Shown piece after piece: positions 32,023 through 43,135 of a DNA stretch of 64,000 nt. Below the pieces are notes generated by a model that was given only the letters and a program-made list of their open reading frames with translations, ran no database searches and was not told the origin of the DNA. Every line of letters begins with the position of its first letter. Position 1 is the stretch's first letter. Made by a program: the position numbers and the translations under genes. Source of the stretch: Bedellia somnulentella (taxonomy: Eukaryota; Arthropoda; Insecta; Lepidoptera; Bedelliidae); the NCBI GenBank assembly GCA_963576735.1, contig OY755196.1, forward strand, positions 7,297,912 to 7,361,911. The letters are read 5' to 3'.

Positions 32023-32246
32023 TATTTATATAAAATGTCTGTATATTCATTCATTATTACTTCAGTAAATTATTTATTATCAAAGCCTATTTGAAGCCAG
32101 GCCAGTTAATTATTTGTAAACCAAATATTTAATAAACGATTCTTGTATATTTTACAGTTATTCAATTGGCAATCGTAATAGCAAGTTACAAGCAACAAAA
32201 GATAAACGAACAAAGAAGATTGGATCGCCCCGTATAAACATGACGC

Positions 32247-32844
32247 AATTGGCCTAGACCTCGCTTTTATAACATACCCTTTTTATATTATAAATCGATA
32301 AAGGACATCAAACTAAACAACTTTGCCCATGGAATGCCTATCTAAAATATTGTAATTTTCAAAATAAAATAATAATTAAAAATTGTCGTACCTAGTTCAA
32401 ACTGAGAATGTATAGAATGAGATTCCTTGCTTCAGTGAAAATAAGAAATAAAAAAAAAACATTTGATCTATGCTTTTCGCTCTGTAAACAAAAATATAAC
32501 TTCTTTCTGTATTTTCCAGTTGTATTGATCGTCGTTGAAAAATAATATCATGAAAATTAACCGGTAAGCGAGCGATTGAACTGGAAAATACCGAAGGAGG
32601 TTATGTTTTTGTTTACACCATAGATCAAATGTTTTTTTTTTATTTCTTATTTTCACTGAAGCAAAGATTCTAGTTCTATTCATTCTCAGTTTGAACTAGG
32701 TACGACAATTTTTAATTATTATTATTTTTTGAAAATTACAATATTTTAGATAGGCATTCCATAGGCAAAGTTGTTAAGTTTGATGTCCTTTATCGATTTA
32801 TAATATAAAAAGGGTATGTTAAAAAAGCGAGGTCTAGGCCAATT
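32247..32844. mobile_element. Fold-back element with ~280-bp arms
   Basis: 32247-32535 and 32562-32844 are inverted copies (ends AATTGGCCTAGACCTCGC) with a very short centre. They differ at scattered positions, so it is older than the 6-kb fold-back. No transposase. Confidence 0.85.
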
Positions 32845-32892
32845 CTATCAAACCACTTTCTGAGTGTTGTTGTTTTATGATAAGTTATTTAT

Positions 32893-33409
32893 TTACATAC
32901 ATACATATACTCACGGACGTAAATTCCAAAAAGAATTTGGCAGAGATTCAAACCTAGAAACTCCTCAGCCACATTTGGAAGTTGATAGAGGACAAGTTTT
33001 TTTTATATAAGTAATTACCTTTAATAGATTAATATTGTTATGTTGATATAAATTACCGTTTTAATATTTTCATTTACAAATGTCGTGTACACCTATAATA
33101 GGCTTTTACAACGAAATTATAGTTTTTATATTTCTTTTCATTTAATGTAAGTTGTTTAAGCTGCTGGTGTTCCAAATATAATAAATAAATAAATAAAAGA
33201 TGGTAAAAAAAAATAGTGAACAATTTATTTCAACATTTATTATTATAATGCAGAAATAAAGTATCGTTGGTGATGGTTCTTCAACAGCATCGCCCAGAAA
33301 CCACTTAAAAAGCCCCATACCCTTAGCCGCCTCTTACGACACCCGTGGGTAGAAAGGGGTGGTGCGACATTGTAAGCCGGCACTACACGGCATTTCCCTC
33401 CATTTATCT
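32893..33409 (-). mobile_element. S1 element interrupted by a LINE 3' end
   Basis: S1 tail and 3' half at 32893-33000, 5' half at 33200-33391, with an ~18-bp 5' extension shared with the copy at 2866. TTGTTGTTTTATGATAAG-type repeats (about 32866-32893 and 33411-33438) flank it. Confidence 0.78.
33001..33199 (+). mobile_element. LINE 3' end nested in S1
   Basis: Unrelated AT-rich sequence ending TGGTGTTCCAAATATAATAAA(TAAA)n breaks S1 exactly. It resembles the end of the 26-kb LINE. Confidence 0.6.
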
Positions 33410-33436
33410 TGTTGTTGTTTTATGATAAGTTATTGG

Positions 33437-33565
33437 TTTACATACATTTATATACTCACGGGCATAAATCACAAAAAGAGTTTGGTAGAAATAAAGTATT
33501 GTTGGTGATGGGTCTCCAACCGCATCACCCTAAAACCACTTTAATAAGTTCCATATCCTCTTTCC
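33437..33565 (-). mobile_element. S1 fragment
   Basis: Tail, ACTCACGGGC and GATGGGTCTCCAACCGCATC. The middle third is deleted. Confidence 0.7.
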
Positions 33566-33726
33566 AACTTATCTTGTATTGTATACTGAATACTGTCATC
33601 TCATTCTATCCGATATCGTGACGATAAAAAGCGCTCGTACTAGGCCTCCAAAAGCAAAAAAAAACTGTTATAATAATGTTATTTTGTACATCAGATCTTA
33701 CTAAGTAGTAAGGCAACCTTAGATAT

Positions 33727-33860
33727 ATACATATATACTCACGCCATTAGTTACCATTGGGGTTTGGCAGAGAGTATAGATCACCAATTTGTACAACTCT
33801 GGCAAATCTCGAGCTTTGTTTACATTATTAAATCTTTTCATGTATGCTCTTACTCACTGC
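33727..33860 (-). mobile_element. R-family LINE 3' end
   Basis: ACTCACGCCATTAGTTACC and the reverse of the MKRLM...EARxxCQ coding end, diverged. Confidence 0.65.
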
Positions 33861-33879
33861 ATGCATATATGCTTTGAAA

Positions 33880-33955
33880 TTAGACATTCCTCAGGCACTT
33901 TTGAAAGTTGAGTGGGGAAAAGATGGTAATATAAGGATTGTTGCATCATTATTAT
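33880..33955 (-). mobile_element. S1 fragment
   Basis: AAATTAGACATTCCTCAG...AGTGGGGAAAAGATGG only. Confidence 0.55.
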
Positions 33956-34210
33956 AAAATACAAGTATCATTGTTACTCAAATCTTGAAGTGTATTTTTG
34001 ATCTGTATCTCTATAAAGTAATAATCGCAACTTTGATGTCAATTACAAAGTTGTTAATGTCTGAGATCGCCGGCCTGGTATTGTTTGCTCTAAGAATATT
34101 CGTATTGCAGACAACTTTTAACAAACGAGCTCAATACTAAGAACGGAAAAGGGTAGGTGTCTCGGGTTACAATTTAGTAAGACGTGATATACTGATTTTT
34201 TAAATTATTA

Positions 34211-34590
34211 GTCGTGTAGTGCCGGCTTAGAATGACACTACCCCTTTCTGCCCACGGTGGTCGTAGGTAAGGTATGGGGTAAGGTATTTTTTTATTGGTT
34301 TTTGGGCGATGTGGTTGGAGACCCATCTCCAAAGAAACTTTATTTTCTACCATCTTGTCCCCACTCAACTTCCAAAAGTGGCTGAGAAATTTGTAATTCC
34401 TTAGCTCTGGCTACCCCTTCTAGGGAAATATAGCCGTGAGTATATGTATGTATGTATGGTTGGAGACCCATCTCCAAAGAAACTTTATTTTCTACCATCT
34501 TGTCCCGTATCAACTTCTTAATTTGGCTGAAAAGTTTCTAGCTCTGAAGCTCTGGCTACATGTTTTGGGATTTATGCCTGAGAATATGCC
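34211..34590 (+). mobile_element. S1 element plus a tandem partial copy
   Basis: A full S1 (34211-34458) ends in a (TATG)n tail that runs directly into S1 sequence starting at GGTTGGAGACCCATC (34459-34590). Both share TCTCCAAAGAAACTTTATTT, so the partial copy probably arose by duplication. Confidence 0.78.
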
Positions 34591-34599
34591 AGTCTTAAC

Positions 34600-34690
34600 A
34601 ATAAAAGTGCATGTATGAAGAGATTGATGAAAGTAAATGAAGATCCAAAGGTTTGCCGAACGATTGGACACAAAAGTGAGTATATGTATG
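34600..34690 (+). mobile_element. R-family fragment
   Basis: AGTGCATGTATGAAGAGATT...GAAGATCCAAAGG and an AAGTGAGTATATG end. The hairpin is deleted. Confidence 0.55.
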
Positions 34691-35002
34691 TATTATTTAG
34701 TATTTCTTATTCATATTGTTCTTTTAAATATCTCAATCGCAGAAATACTAAAATTACGTCTAAACTAACTAACTACTAAGAAACCCTCAAACGCCAACCC
34801 TTATCAGTTCAAATGTGAAACTTGCTCACTAGATCAAGGTGTCCGCAATGTTCTAAGACCAGACATTACCGGACACGCGACTTTAGACATTAACGACTTG
34901 TGATTGAGATTAAAGTCGCGATTGTTACTTTGACAGCATTCTAGGTCAGTTAACTTGGCTGGATTTCATATTAATTACTGTTGTTATACATCATACATAC
35001 TA
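34691..35002. other. No gene or repeat recognised
   Basis: Mixed sequence before the mariner. A CATACATAC run at its end is the tail of the S1 copy that mariner split. Confidence 0.4.
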
Positions 35003-36309
35003 CTCTGTGTAAAAAGTATCGGGAATATGTCAATAAAAAGACCCGCGTAAAAGAGGTCGTTCAAATTCGTATAATATATAGTCGTTTTTTTACTGCATGT
35101 TGTGAGCACTCTGTACTGATTAAGCGCGCAAAATTTGAGCGGGATCTGTCATTTAATTTGTTTTAAACTACATTTTTTGTTGGTCATAGTTTTGAGTCCT
35201 CGGCGATTTTTACAATGGGAAATATTGTTGAACAAAGAGTGTGCCTTAAATTTTGTATTTCGAATGATATTTCATGTGGTGAATCACTAAAAATGTTGCG
35301 AAATACCTACGGCGAATCGTGTATATTGAAAACAAGGGCTTATGAATGGTATAAGGCTTTTAAAGAAGGCCGGGAAGTAGTAGTAGACTTGCCTCGTTCT
35401 GGTAGACCTTCAACCGCTACGACCAAAGAAAACATCGACAGAATCAAGAAGCTAGTGCTCGAAAATCGACGTATGAGTCTGAGAGAGTTGGCTTGTGAGG
35501 TGAACATATCTTTTAAGTCCGTCCACAACATTCTCATTGACTTTTTGGGCATGAAACGCGTCGCCGCTCGACTAGTTCCAAAAGAGCTCAATTTTGTTCA
35601 AAAAGCGCAGCGAAAGCATGTCGCTGAAGACATGGTTTCCCGAGCTTCTACGGATCCGGCCTTTATGAAACGTGTAAAAACTGGCGACGAGACATGGGTT
35701 TATGAGTACGACATGCAAAGAAGCCAACAGTCTTCAGAATGGCGTCTCGAAAACGAGCCGAAACCCAAAAAACCGCGGCAAAGTCGCTCCAAAATCAAGG
35801 TGAATTCACTCCAAATTCCTTCCAGAGGGAGAAACAGTGAATAAAGAATATAATTTAGGCGTCATGAAGCGTTCGCGTGAGAGTATCCGCCGAAAACGTC
35901 CAGATTTATGGCAACACAACTCATGGATGCTGCACCATGATAATGCACCATCACACACAGCCGTTATAGTGAAAGAGTTTTTAGCGAAAAATTCAACAAA
36001 AGTTCTCGACCAAGCACCGTATTCACATGATATGGCTCCGTCTGACTTTTTTTTATTTACCAAGTTAAAATTACCACTTCGAGGAAAACGTTTTGAGTCG
36101 ATAGAAGCCATAACAGAAAATTCGCTGAATGAGCTAAAGGCCATACCGCAAATAGCCTATGAAAAATGTATGGAAGACTGGGTGAAGCGGTGGAGATGTT
36201 GTATTGCAAGCGATGGGGCCTACTTTGAAGGCGATAAAATAAATTTAGATGAATAATTTGTATTTTTTGTTTTATTGACAAATTCCCGATACTTAGTACA
36301 CAGAATGTA
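35003..36309 (+). mobile_element. mariner (Tc1/mariner) element, nearly complete
   Basis: ~33-bp inverted ends (TCTGTGTAxxAAGTATCGGG) begin near 35003 and end near 36309, next to TA. It sits inside the (CATA)n tail of a reverse S1 whose body resumes at 36306. Between the ends is one transposase gene with a frameshift. Confidence 0.87.
35215..36258 (+). pseudogene. mariner transposase, D,D34D, with a small deletion/frameshift
   Basis: The first frame (35215-35844) holds the N-terminal helix-turn-helix pair (YEWYKAFKEGRE, SGRPSTATT, then NISFKSVHNIL), RLVPKELN, and the first catalytic Asp in TGDETWVYEYD (residue 158). The second frame (to TAA at 36256-36258) has HHDNAPSHTA with the second Asp and MAPSDFFLF with the third; 34 residues lie between them, which defines mariner. 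The frames meet at about 35800-35815, where by comparison with the family about a dozen residues and the frame are lost. The enzyme would cut and paste DNA at TA sites. All three Asp codons remain but the frameshift should inactivate this copy. Confidence 0.87.
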
Positions 36310-36425
36310 TACTCACGGCTATAAATCCCTTAACGGGGTAGCCAGAGCTTTTGAAAGTTGATTGGGGGAAAGATGGTAATAATAAATGTTTTTAGTGACG
36401 GGGTACTGTTGTTATAATTGTTACG
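36303..36425 (-). mobile_element. S1 element (3' half), host of the mariner insertion
   Basis: ACTCACGGCTATAAATCCC, hairpin CCCTTAACGGGG and AGCCAGAGC. The 5' half is missing after GACGGGGTA. Confidence 0.72.
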
Positions 36426-36654
36426 ATTTATAATAATGGACAAATGTCGAGTACCTTTGTATTAGAGAGAGACGCTGCGTCGTCTCATATTGGGAGCCAG
36501 TCTGAAAACACTTGTGTTTAAGAGAACATCGTTTCATTGTCAACACCTCAACAACTAACAATAATATTTTGTCTTAGATTTTAATTGGAGTTTCAATTTG
36601 TATATTTTTATGTCTAGGGAGCCATTTTTAAAACAACAATTATAGGTGAATACG
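36426..36654. other. No gene recognised
   Basis: AT-rich. A segment at 36500-36530 (AGCCAGTCTGAAAACACTTG) looks like a repeat end, but I cannot place it. Confidence 0.3.
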
Positions 36655-36805
36655 TAGAGTATCGTAAGAGGCGACAAAGGCCCATACCCTTTATTAAGTG
36701 GTTTTACTTTGTTTTTACCATATTCTCCCCTATCAACTTCCAAATGTGGCTGAAGATTTTCTAGGTCTAAAATTCTGGCTACCCATTTTTGGGATTTATA
36801 ACCGA
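36655..36805 (+). mobile_element. S1 element, internal deletions
   Basis: GTATCGTAAGAGGCGAC, CTCCCCTATCAACTTCC and CTACCCATTTTTGGG remain. The tail is lost. Confidence 0.62.
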
Positions 36806-37119
36806 ATCATTTGTAAATTAATAATGTAATATATTATAATATCTGGTTGAACAAACCCAGAGTGTCCACTAGTATTAAACACATTTCACAAAACGCGGTA
36901 AAACATAACAATTTTATTCGCCATTACACAAATTAGTCTATTACGTTCAAACCCACGCCATCTATCATCTTAATAAAAGGTGCAGACGAAATATTACAGT
37001 AATAACGAATGGTATTCGTTATTTGTTTTTGTGATTTGGTATTTTATTGGGTAGGGAAAATTACAAATATAACATGCGAAAATATTACTCATATTTATAT
37101 TTCCCTTGGCCACCTTTGA

Positions 37120-37350
37120 AAGCTGGACAATTCGGTTGAAAACCCATCAACAATGATACTTTATTTCTACCATCTTATCCCCTATCAACTTCCAAATGTG
37201 GCTGAGGAGTTTCCAGTTCTGAAGCTCTGGCTACCTCTTCTTAGGATTTATCGCCTTGTGTATGTCTGTAAGTTTTTTGTAACCAAAGTGACCGAAAAAT
37301 ACTTTGTGAAAATCCCTTTATGGGACTTATGGCCGTGAGTAAATGTATGC
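37120..37350 (+). mobile_element. S1 3' half followed by a second S1 tip
   Basis: AACCCATCAACAATGATAC to TTAGGATTTATCGCC (37275), then an extra TATGGGACTTATGGCCGTGAG at 37320-37340. Confidence 0.62.
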
Positions 37351-37364
37351 ATGTTAAATAGCTA

Positions 37365-37440
37365 AATATAAACGAAGCGTGGTTTGTGAGGATAGTACAT
37401 AGTAACAATAACAATCGATAGTCTCAGCTCGAGTCAATAG
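37365..37440 (+). mobile_element. R-family remnant
   Basis: TAAACGAAGCGTGG...ATCGATAGTCTCAGC is weakly similar to the R coding end. Confidence 0.35.
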
Positions 37441-37829
37441 AAACACAATTGAGTGCCTATAAGTTTTCTGTAATTTCTGAATCGTGAATGTATATCAAAC
37501 ACAATAAAAATTCTAATATCTAAATGTTTTTGTACCTGGAGTTTGAACAATTGTTTAGATGTTGTAGATAAAATTCTATCGATAACTTTTAGCAACAAGG
37601 AAATTTCGCAATTCCCGTCAAACAATACGGTATAGAAAACACAAAAGTATTATCTTTGTTGTCATAAGTCACGCCCAAAAACGGTTCGCCTATTGATTTC
37701 GATTTTGTAATTTATTTTAGCAGAAATGGCTTTTTAAGGGGAATATACTCTTTGTGTTATATATTTGTCAATTTTATTCGCTTTGTTTTCAACCTTAATT
37801 CTTGTATTAATATTAATTCTCAATAGTGC
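37441..37829. other. No gene recognised
   Basis: AT-rich, no repeat identified. Confidence 0.4.
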
Positions 37830-37955
37830 CATGTATATGGTGGCTTAGAATGTCACTACGCCTTTCTACCCAAGGGTGTTGTTAGAGGTAGAGGCGACTA
37901 AGGGTATGGGGATTCTTAAGTGGTTTTTTGCGATAAGGAAGGCGACCCATTGAGT
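37830..37955 (+). mobile_element. S1 5' half
   Basis: GCTTAGAATGTCACTACGCC to GGAAGGCGACCCATTGAG. The 3' half is absent. Confidence 0.65.
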
Positions 37956-39304
37956 ATATTTATGACACAATTATTGGGTCGTGGTCATTAGTAAATAAAA
38001 CGTCAATATCCTTTTACTTTTAACATTATATTCCAATCACATTCCGATGAATTGTCTTCTTTACTTTATCCCTTCTTGCCCGCCACTCAACTCACTCTAT
38101 AGTTCCGTCCTCCATCTTTTTCTCAATCCCCACATCAATACCAAAACAATACAACATCCGTTCGAGTTAACAACTAATAGGTTGGTCTGAGATAAAATAT
38201 ATTATGAAAACGGTTACATATCCTCTCGAAAATACCATAACAATATGAATCAAATTATTATCAAACCAAATTGATACACGGCTCGACTTCAGTTGGAGAT
38301 ATTCTATCTAAATTATTAAACAGACATTATTAGTTAGACTCACAATATTTACTATTCTTATACACATATATACATGAACACCTAAAATGACTTTTACACC
38401 AGATATGACACGGGGCGCGTATTGTGACTTGTAAAAATTAGTAAATAAGTTGTAAATTGCATATGTAAATTATCCTAATAAAATATATTAATTATGTTTC
38501 TTCTATATCAATAATTAACATACCCTTAACTAAGCCGGTAAAGTTCTGCGTGAACGGGGTCTTATTTAATTTTGCAGCATTCAACGCCTCTTTTTGCCAT
38601 CTTTTTTAAACAAGACTTTTGCATTTGAAGAGTTTAAGATTTTTCGCTGGACTTGTTTTAATTAAATTGAAGTCTTCGTCTGTATTTTAAACAGGCGGAG
38701 TTGTAATCTATAGTTTTATTGAAGTAACAAACTAGGCTAATTTCTAGAGAAATACTAGCTAATGAACTAAGCTTTAATAAAAGAATTATATAAAGAATAT
38801 TATTTAGCAAATTCAACAAGCACCAATAGTAAACAAAAACAATTTTACTCCTGGAAATGCCTAAGTTACTTTTATTCATAAAATATGGCAAAACTTTTCA
38901 TCCATGACACACCGGTTTATTCTCCAAATAAGTTGGTGGGTCTATACTTTCTCGCTTGTCAATGCATTGTGACGGCGCCCCGCCGCCTGTCAATTCACGG
39001 GTTTAATTCTCTTGCAAACTGACATTTCAATTTACTCTGAACTTACCCGTCTACTTGTAAGCCGTCTCTGAAATTTGATCCTTTTGTCGCGCTTATTTTC
39101 GAATATATTATAATTCATTTGGCAATATGTATGGAAATGAGATGGCAATTCTTTTATTTTAAATATATTTTTCTAATTTAAATACAAGGCGCACCAAAAA
39201 TTAAAATAAGTTGTTGGTTTTAGTAAAGAGAATGGCATTACAATTGCTTACTACTACAGGTTTTAAATATATACATGTACATTCCTACCAATATATATCA
39301 CAAC
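37956..39304. other. Longest low-repeat stretch in the middle of the window
   Basis: About 1.35 kb without recognised repeats or coding sequence. Open frames here are short and AT-driven. Confidence 0.4.
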
Positions 39305-40225
39305 CATGATACCTAAGTAGAAGAACCACCACTCCTCATGCAGGAGTCGCAAGTTTTATCCTAAATCGGGCCTACACCAATGTGTTTTTTATGTGTCATA
39401 TGTATGATTTATTTAGTAGCTAACGGTGAGTGGAAACTTATTGAGGATGTGGGAACAGCTGAGATATACTGGCCAGTACACCCTGCTGTGTACCAACTTA
39501 GAATTTGTATTTATGTTTAGCTAGAGAAACATTTCGATACCGCGATGTACGATTTTTTATGACGCTGCTAGTATGCGAGTGAGTTCGCCGTCTAGCGGTC
39601 GCCACAGTACTCCCCTCCTAGTCGATAGACGATATCGAAGAGCTAGGAGGTACCTGTTACCAATAGTAGAGAGGGACTAGTGTGCGAGCGAGTTCGCCGT
39701 CTAGTAGTAGAGTTTCGTGTGAGCAGTAAGGCAGAGTAGCGTGCCAGTAGTTGCTCGGTAGGATGAGTAGAGTAGTTTGGTAAGGTAAGCGAGGAGTAGA
39801 AGTTGTGGGTAGATTGAGAAATGTAGTAGAAAGATTCGTTATGTTGTTGTCGGGGGTCACCACTGTGGGAACAGCAAAGATATACTGGCCGGTACACCCT
39901 GCTGTGTACCAACTTAGAATTTGTATTTATGTTTAGCTAGAGAAACATTTCGATACCGCGATGTACGATTTTTTATGACGCTGCTAGTATGCGAGTGAGT
40001 TCGCCGTCTAGCGGTCGCCACAAGGATAATGAGGGTTTTCTAAGTTATGTGCGGCTGAGCTTAACTTAGTGATGAGATAACCTTTTTTTTACTATAGGCC
40101 TTTCTCCCTGTCCAAGTAAAAAATGGGTGCTCTAAACACAAGGTGTTTAAAATTACACGTGATGTTTAATAGTATTAGTAATTCAGCTACCCGTTCGGAG
40201 ATGTAAGAATTTAACATTGTGTTTG
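39305..40225 (+). mobile_element. S2 SINE split by the TRIM-like element
   Basis: The tRNA-like head and first half lie at 39305-39447 and the body to 3' end at 40027-40225. Removing the LTR element and one AGGA rejoins the S2 sequence. Confidence 0.78.
39448..40022 (-). mobile_element. TRIM-like miniature LTR retrotransposon
   Basis: Two 159-bp direct repeats (39448-39606 and 39864-40022) start TGTGG and end CCACA, differ at only about three positions, and are flanked by the 4-bp duplication AGGA (39444-39447 and 40023-40026). Read on the minus strand, TGGTGACCCCCGACAAC just inside one LTR looks like a tRNA primer-binding site, and AGGAGGGGAG just before the other like a polypurine tract. 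The internal region is only ~257 bp with no gag or pol, so it must be mobilised in trans. Confidence 0.9.
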
Positions 40226-40367
40226 AGTTACAGAGGATATAATAATCTGCTTTCATGCCATACATCCGAAAAAGTTGAGTAAAGCACTCCAAATTTAAAA
40301 TCACATGGAATAAGTAGCTGGGCACGACAGGGTACCGAACTTTGTACAACGATTAGCTATTGCCTGG

Positions 40368-40504
40368 AGGCCTAGCACGAGCGTTATTTTATCGTTACTC
40401 TGTCAGTTAGAATGACATAAAAATATACAATACTAAGTAAGTACGAAAGAGATGGCTGTTTTACATAACGCGTTATGTAGTTAAAAGGTCGCTCGTGCTG
40501 GCTG
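40368..40504. mobile_element. MITE-like repeat, second copy
   Basis: GGCCTAGCACGAGCG at one end, CGCTCGTGCTGGC at the other, and AAGAGATGGCTGTTT inside match 21846-21960. Confidence 0.62.
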
Positions 40505-40804
40505 GGCAGGAAGAGAAGATTTATAAAATAACATATTATATGCATAAACTAAGTTGTCTTCTACGTTAGATTTCACCGGAAATTATATTATAGGAACAAC
40601 TTCCGGCTACTACATCATAATTATGTTTAACCGCAAAATATTGTCTATGTTTTATATCTTGTACAATATGGATATTCGGAGGAATTTTAAAATTGTATGT
40701 TGGTTGAAGTATGATAAATTTAACAAAAAAGCGTTAGAAGTAGTTTTGATACTAAGGCTCATAATAATCTAATATAAATATAATAGTATACGGACATATT
40801 ATAC

Positions 40805-41125
40805 AAAGATAAAGTTAAAATCCCGGGTCGAACCTACACCAATTTGCCTTTCCTGAAGTCATATGTGTGGTTCATTTATCATGGTTGTGAACAAGGACGG
40901 GAAATATCGTGAGGAAACCGACATGGCTAAGTTTTACTATATCATATGAAAGTGTATACGTAAAAAACGGCGATAGGCCTGCCCCCTATGACGTGAGTTC
41001 ACTGTCCAACCAAAACGTGTTCACACCAGGTAACAACATCAAAAAAATTATAGTGCCTTTGGCAAACTCTGCGGGGATATGACGTTTGAGTTGAATTTTG
41101 AGTAAGTCCAAAAACATTTCACATG
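40805..41125 (+). mobile_element. S2 SINE
   Basis: B-box-like GGGTCGAACCTAC near 40825, body (GGCGATAGGCCTGCCCCC) and a degraded 3' end (GGGGATATGACGTTTGAG). Confidence 0.78.
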
Positions 41126-41189
41126 ACATTGGTAAAAATTGGTACCTCTACCACTATTTTGGTTATATACGGTAGTGATGCTCTGCTCA

Positions 41190-41320
41190 AAAAGGCAGGC
41201 GTCATGTATAAAAAAAATATGGTAAATGAAGCTAGAGAGGTTTGCCAGTATCGTACAAACTGGCGATCAATAGTCTTTGCCTACCCCAATGGGAACTGAT
41301 GCCGTGAATATATATGTTTT
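41190..41320 (+). mobile_element. R-family LINE 3' end
   Basis: KAGV...NEAREVCQYRTN-like broken coding end, CTACCCCAATGGGAAC hairpin, GATGCCGTGAATATATATG end. Confidence 0.7.
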
Positions 41321-41331
41321 GCAAACCAACA

Positions 41332-41585
41332 GCCGTGTAGTGTCGGCTTAGAATAACACTACCCCATTTCTACCCGTGGGTGATCGTAAGAGGCGAATAA
41401 GGGTATAGGGGCTTATTAATTGATTTTTGGGCGATGTGGTTGGAGACCCGTCACCAAAAACATTAATTGTTACCATCTTTTCCCCAATCAACTTCCAAAA
41501 GTTGCTGAGGCATTTTTCATTCCAAAGCTCTGGCTACTCCGTTAAGGGATTTATGGCCGTGAGTATATGTATGTATGTATGTAAA
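41332..41585 (+). mobile_element. S1 element
   Basis: Complete, GACCCGTCACC subfamily, hairpin CTCCGTTAAGGG, GCCGTGAGTATATG and (TATG)n. It lies head-to-tail 10 bp after an R copy. Confidence 0.86.
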
Positions 41586-41784
41586 CCAACAAAAATGAAA
41601 AGAGTAGAAAACTAATTATACTCTGTAAAGTTTTCTGGCTCCTTATTTTTTAAGGTTTGTTAATTTTGAAAAGTAATTAAATCCTTCTGGTAAAAGTAAG
41701 TTTCCTATTTTAGTATTCGCTGAGAAAACAATTAATAAATTCCCGACAAGTGTTGATATATAGTAAACACGGATTTAAATGTCA

Positions 41785-42000
41785 TAAAAGTACTCAGAGC
41801 TTCATAATTCTTTAGCCACTTTTAAAAGTTATGTCGTATATGAAAAAAATAGCAAAATGTTTTTTTTTGGTCTTTGATGGCATTACCCATTACCGGCTTA
41901 AAAAGTCTTAGAACTCAGCATTGCATACCGCTGAGTTGCCCTTCAACAACCCCCGAAAACGAAGGGGTTAAGTGTTATTGTAAGCCGACAACAGCACTTA
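41785..42000 (-). mobile_element. Possible highly degraded S1
   Basis: CTCAGAGCTTCATAATTC and GTTATTGTAAGCCGACA look like the two halves. The rest is unrecognisable. Confidence 0.35.
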
Positions 42001-42105
42001 ACATAATCCTGATATTATTATTTTTCTTCCCATGGGAGTTGCGCGAGGCAACTTAAGTCATAAGCAAATCTCTACATAGTTTGTGGTCATAAGTAATCAG
42101 TGCTA

Positions 42106-42285
42106 GCCGTGTATTGCCGGCTTAGAATGTTACTTCCCCTTTCTACCCACGGGTGTCGTAAGAGGCGACTAAGGGTACGCGGTTGGAGACCCATCATCAA
42201 AGATACTTTATTTCTACTATCTTCTCTCCAAATGTGGCTGAAAAGTTTCTCAGTCTGAGGCTCTGGCTACCCCTTTTGGGATTAT
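42106..42285 (+). mobile_element. S1 element with internal deletion
   Basis: GCCGTGTATTGCCGGC head, GAGACCCATCATC, CTACCCCTTTTGGG. The tail is lost. Confidence 0.75.
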
Positions 42286-42627
42286 GATAAATCGCTCACG
42301 GAAAAACGAAGTGCGGAAAACCGATCACCCTTTAAGATCCTAAACGCTAATACTACTAGTATAAAATATAAATATATTTAATATTAGATTCATAAATAAT
42401 AAGAAAATTAGCTTCGTTTTTCCTGCTAGTACCGCCATTATTATCAATTACAATAAATCATTCTAATTGGTCTTTGTGCAAAAAAAGTTAATTAATATAT
42501 GGAGGAAATGATATTATCTTGATAATGGATCTTGATAAAATCGAATTTCCTTAGCGAAATTACTCACGGTATTTTATACTCGAAGGAAAAAGCTTTGGTT
42601 AATAAACTTTCATATATCATGCCAAAT

Positions 42628-42870
42628 AATGCTGGCTTAGAAACCCACTACCCCTTTCTGCCCATTTGTGCCGTAAGAGGCGATAAGGGTATGGGGCTTT
42701 TTTAAGTGGTTTTTTGGTGATGCGATTGGAGATCCGTCACCAACGATACTTTATTTCTATCATCTTGTTCCCTATAAACTTCCAATCGTACTGAGGAGTT
42801 TTTAGTTCTGAAGCTCTGGCTAATCCTTTTTGGGTTTTATGGCCGTGAGATTATGTATGTATTGTCCGAG
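42628..42870 (+). mobile_element. S1 element
   Basis: GCTGGCTTAGAAACCC to TTTTATGGCCGTGAG; full length, diverged. Confidence 0.78.
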
Positions 42871-42915
42871 TCTCGAGATTTTTAGAGTTTCACGTTGATA
42901 TCATAAAAATTCCAC

Positions 42916-43135
42916 ACACATATATACTTATATTCACGGTTATAAATCCAAAAAAGGGGAACCATGAACTACAGAATTGATATTTGTCAGCCACTATTGG
43001 GAGTTGAGTTGGGAATAGATAGTAACCACATCTTCGAACAATTACTTAGAAGTATTCATTCCCTTAGTCACCACAGCCAAAAACCGCGGGAAGATATGGG
43101 TTAGTGCTTTTAGTACGAGACATCATCTTATTTAC
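42916..43135 (-). mobile_element. S1 element, strongly degraded
   Basis: ATTCACGGTTATAAATCC, AAAGGGGAACC and GGGAAGATATGGG remain. Confidence 0.5.

Noticed and set aside
32468..32683. 71-codon frame in the fold-back
   Set aside because: It spans the hairpin arms; no conserved domain.
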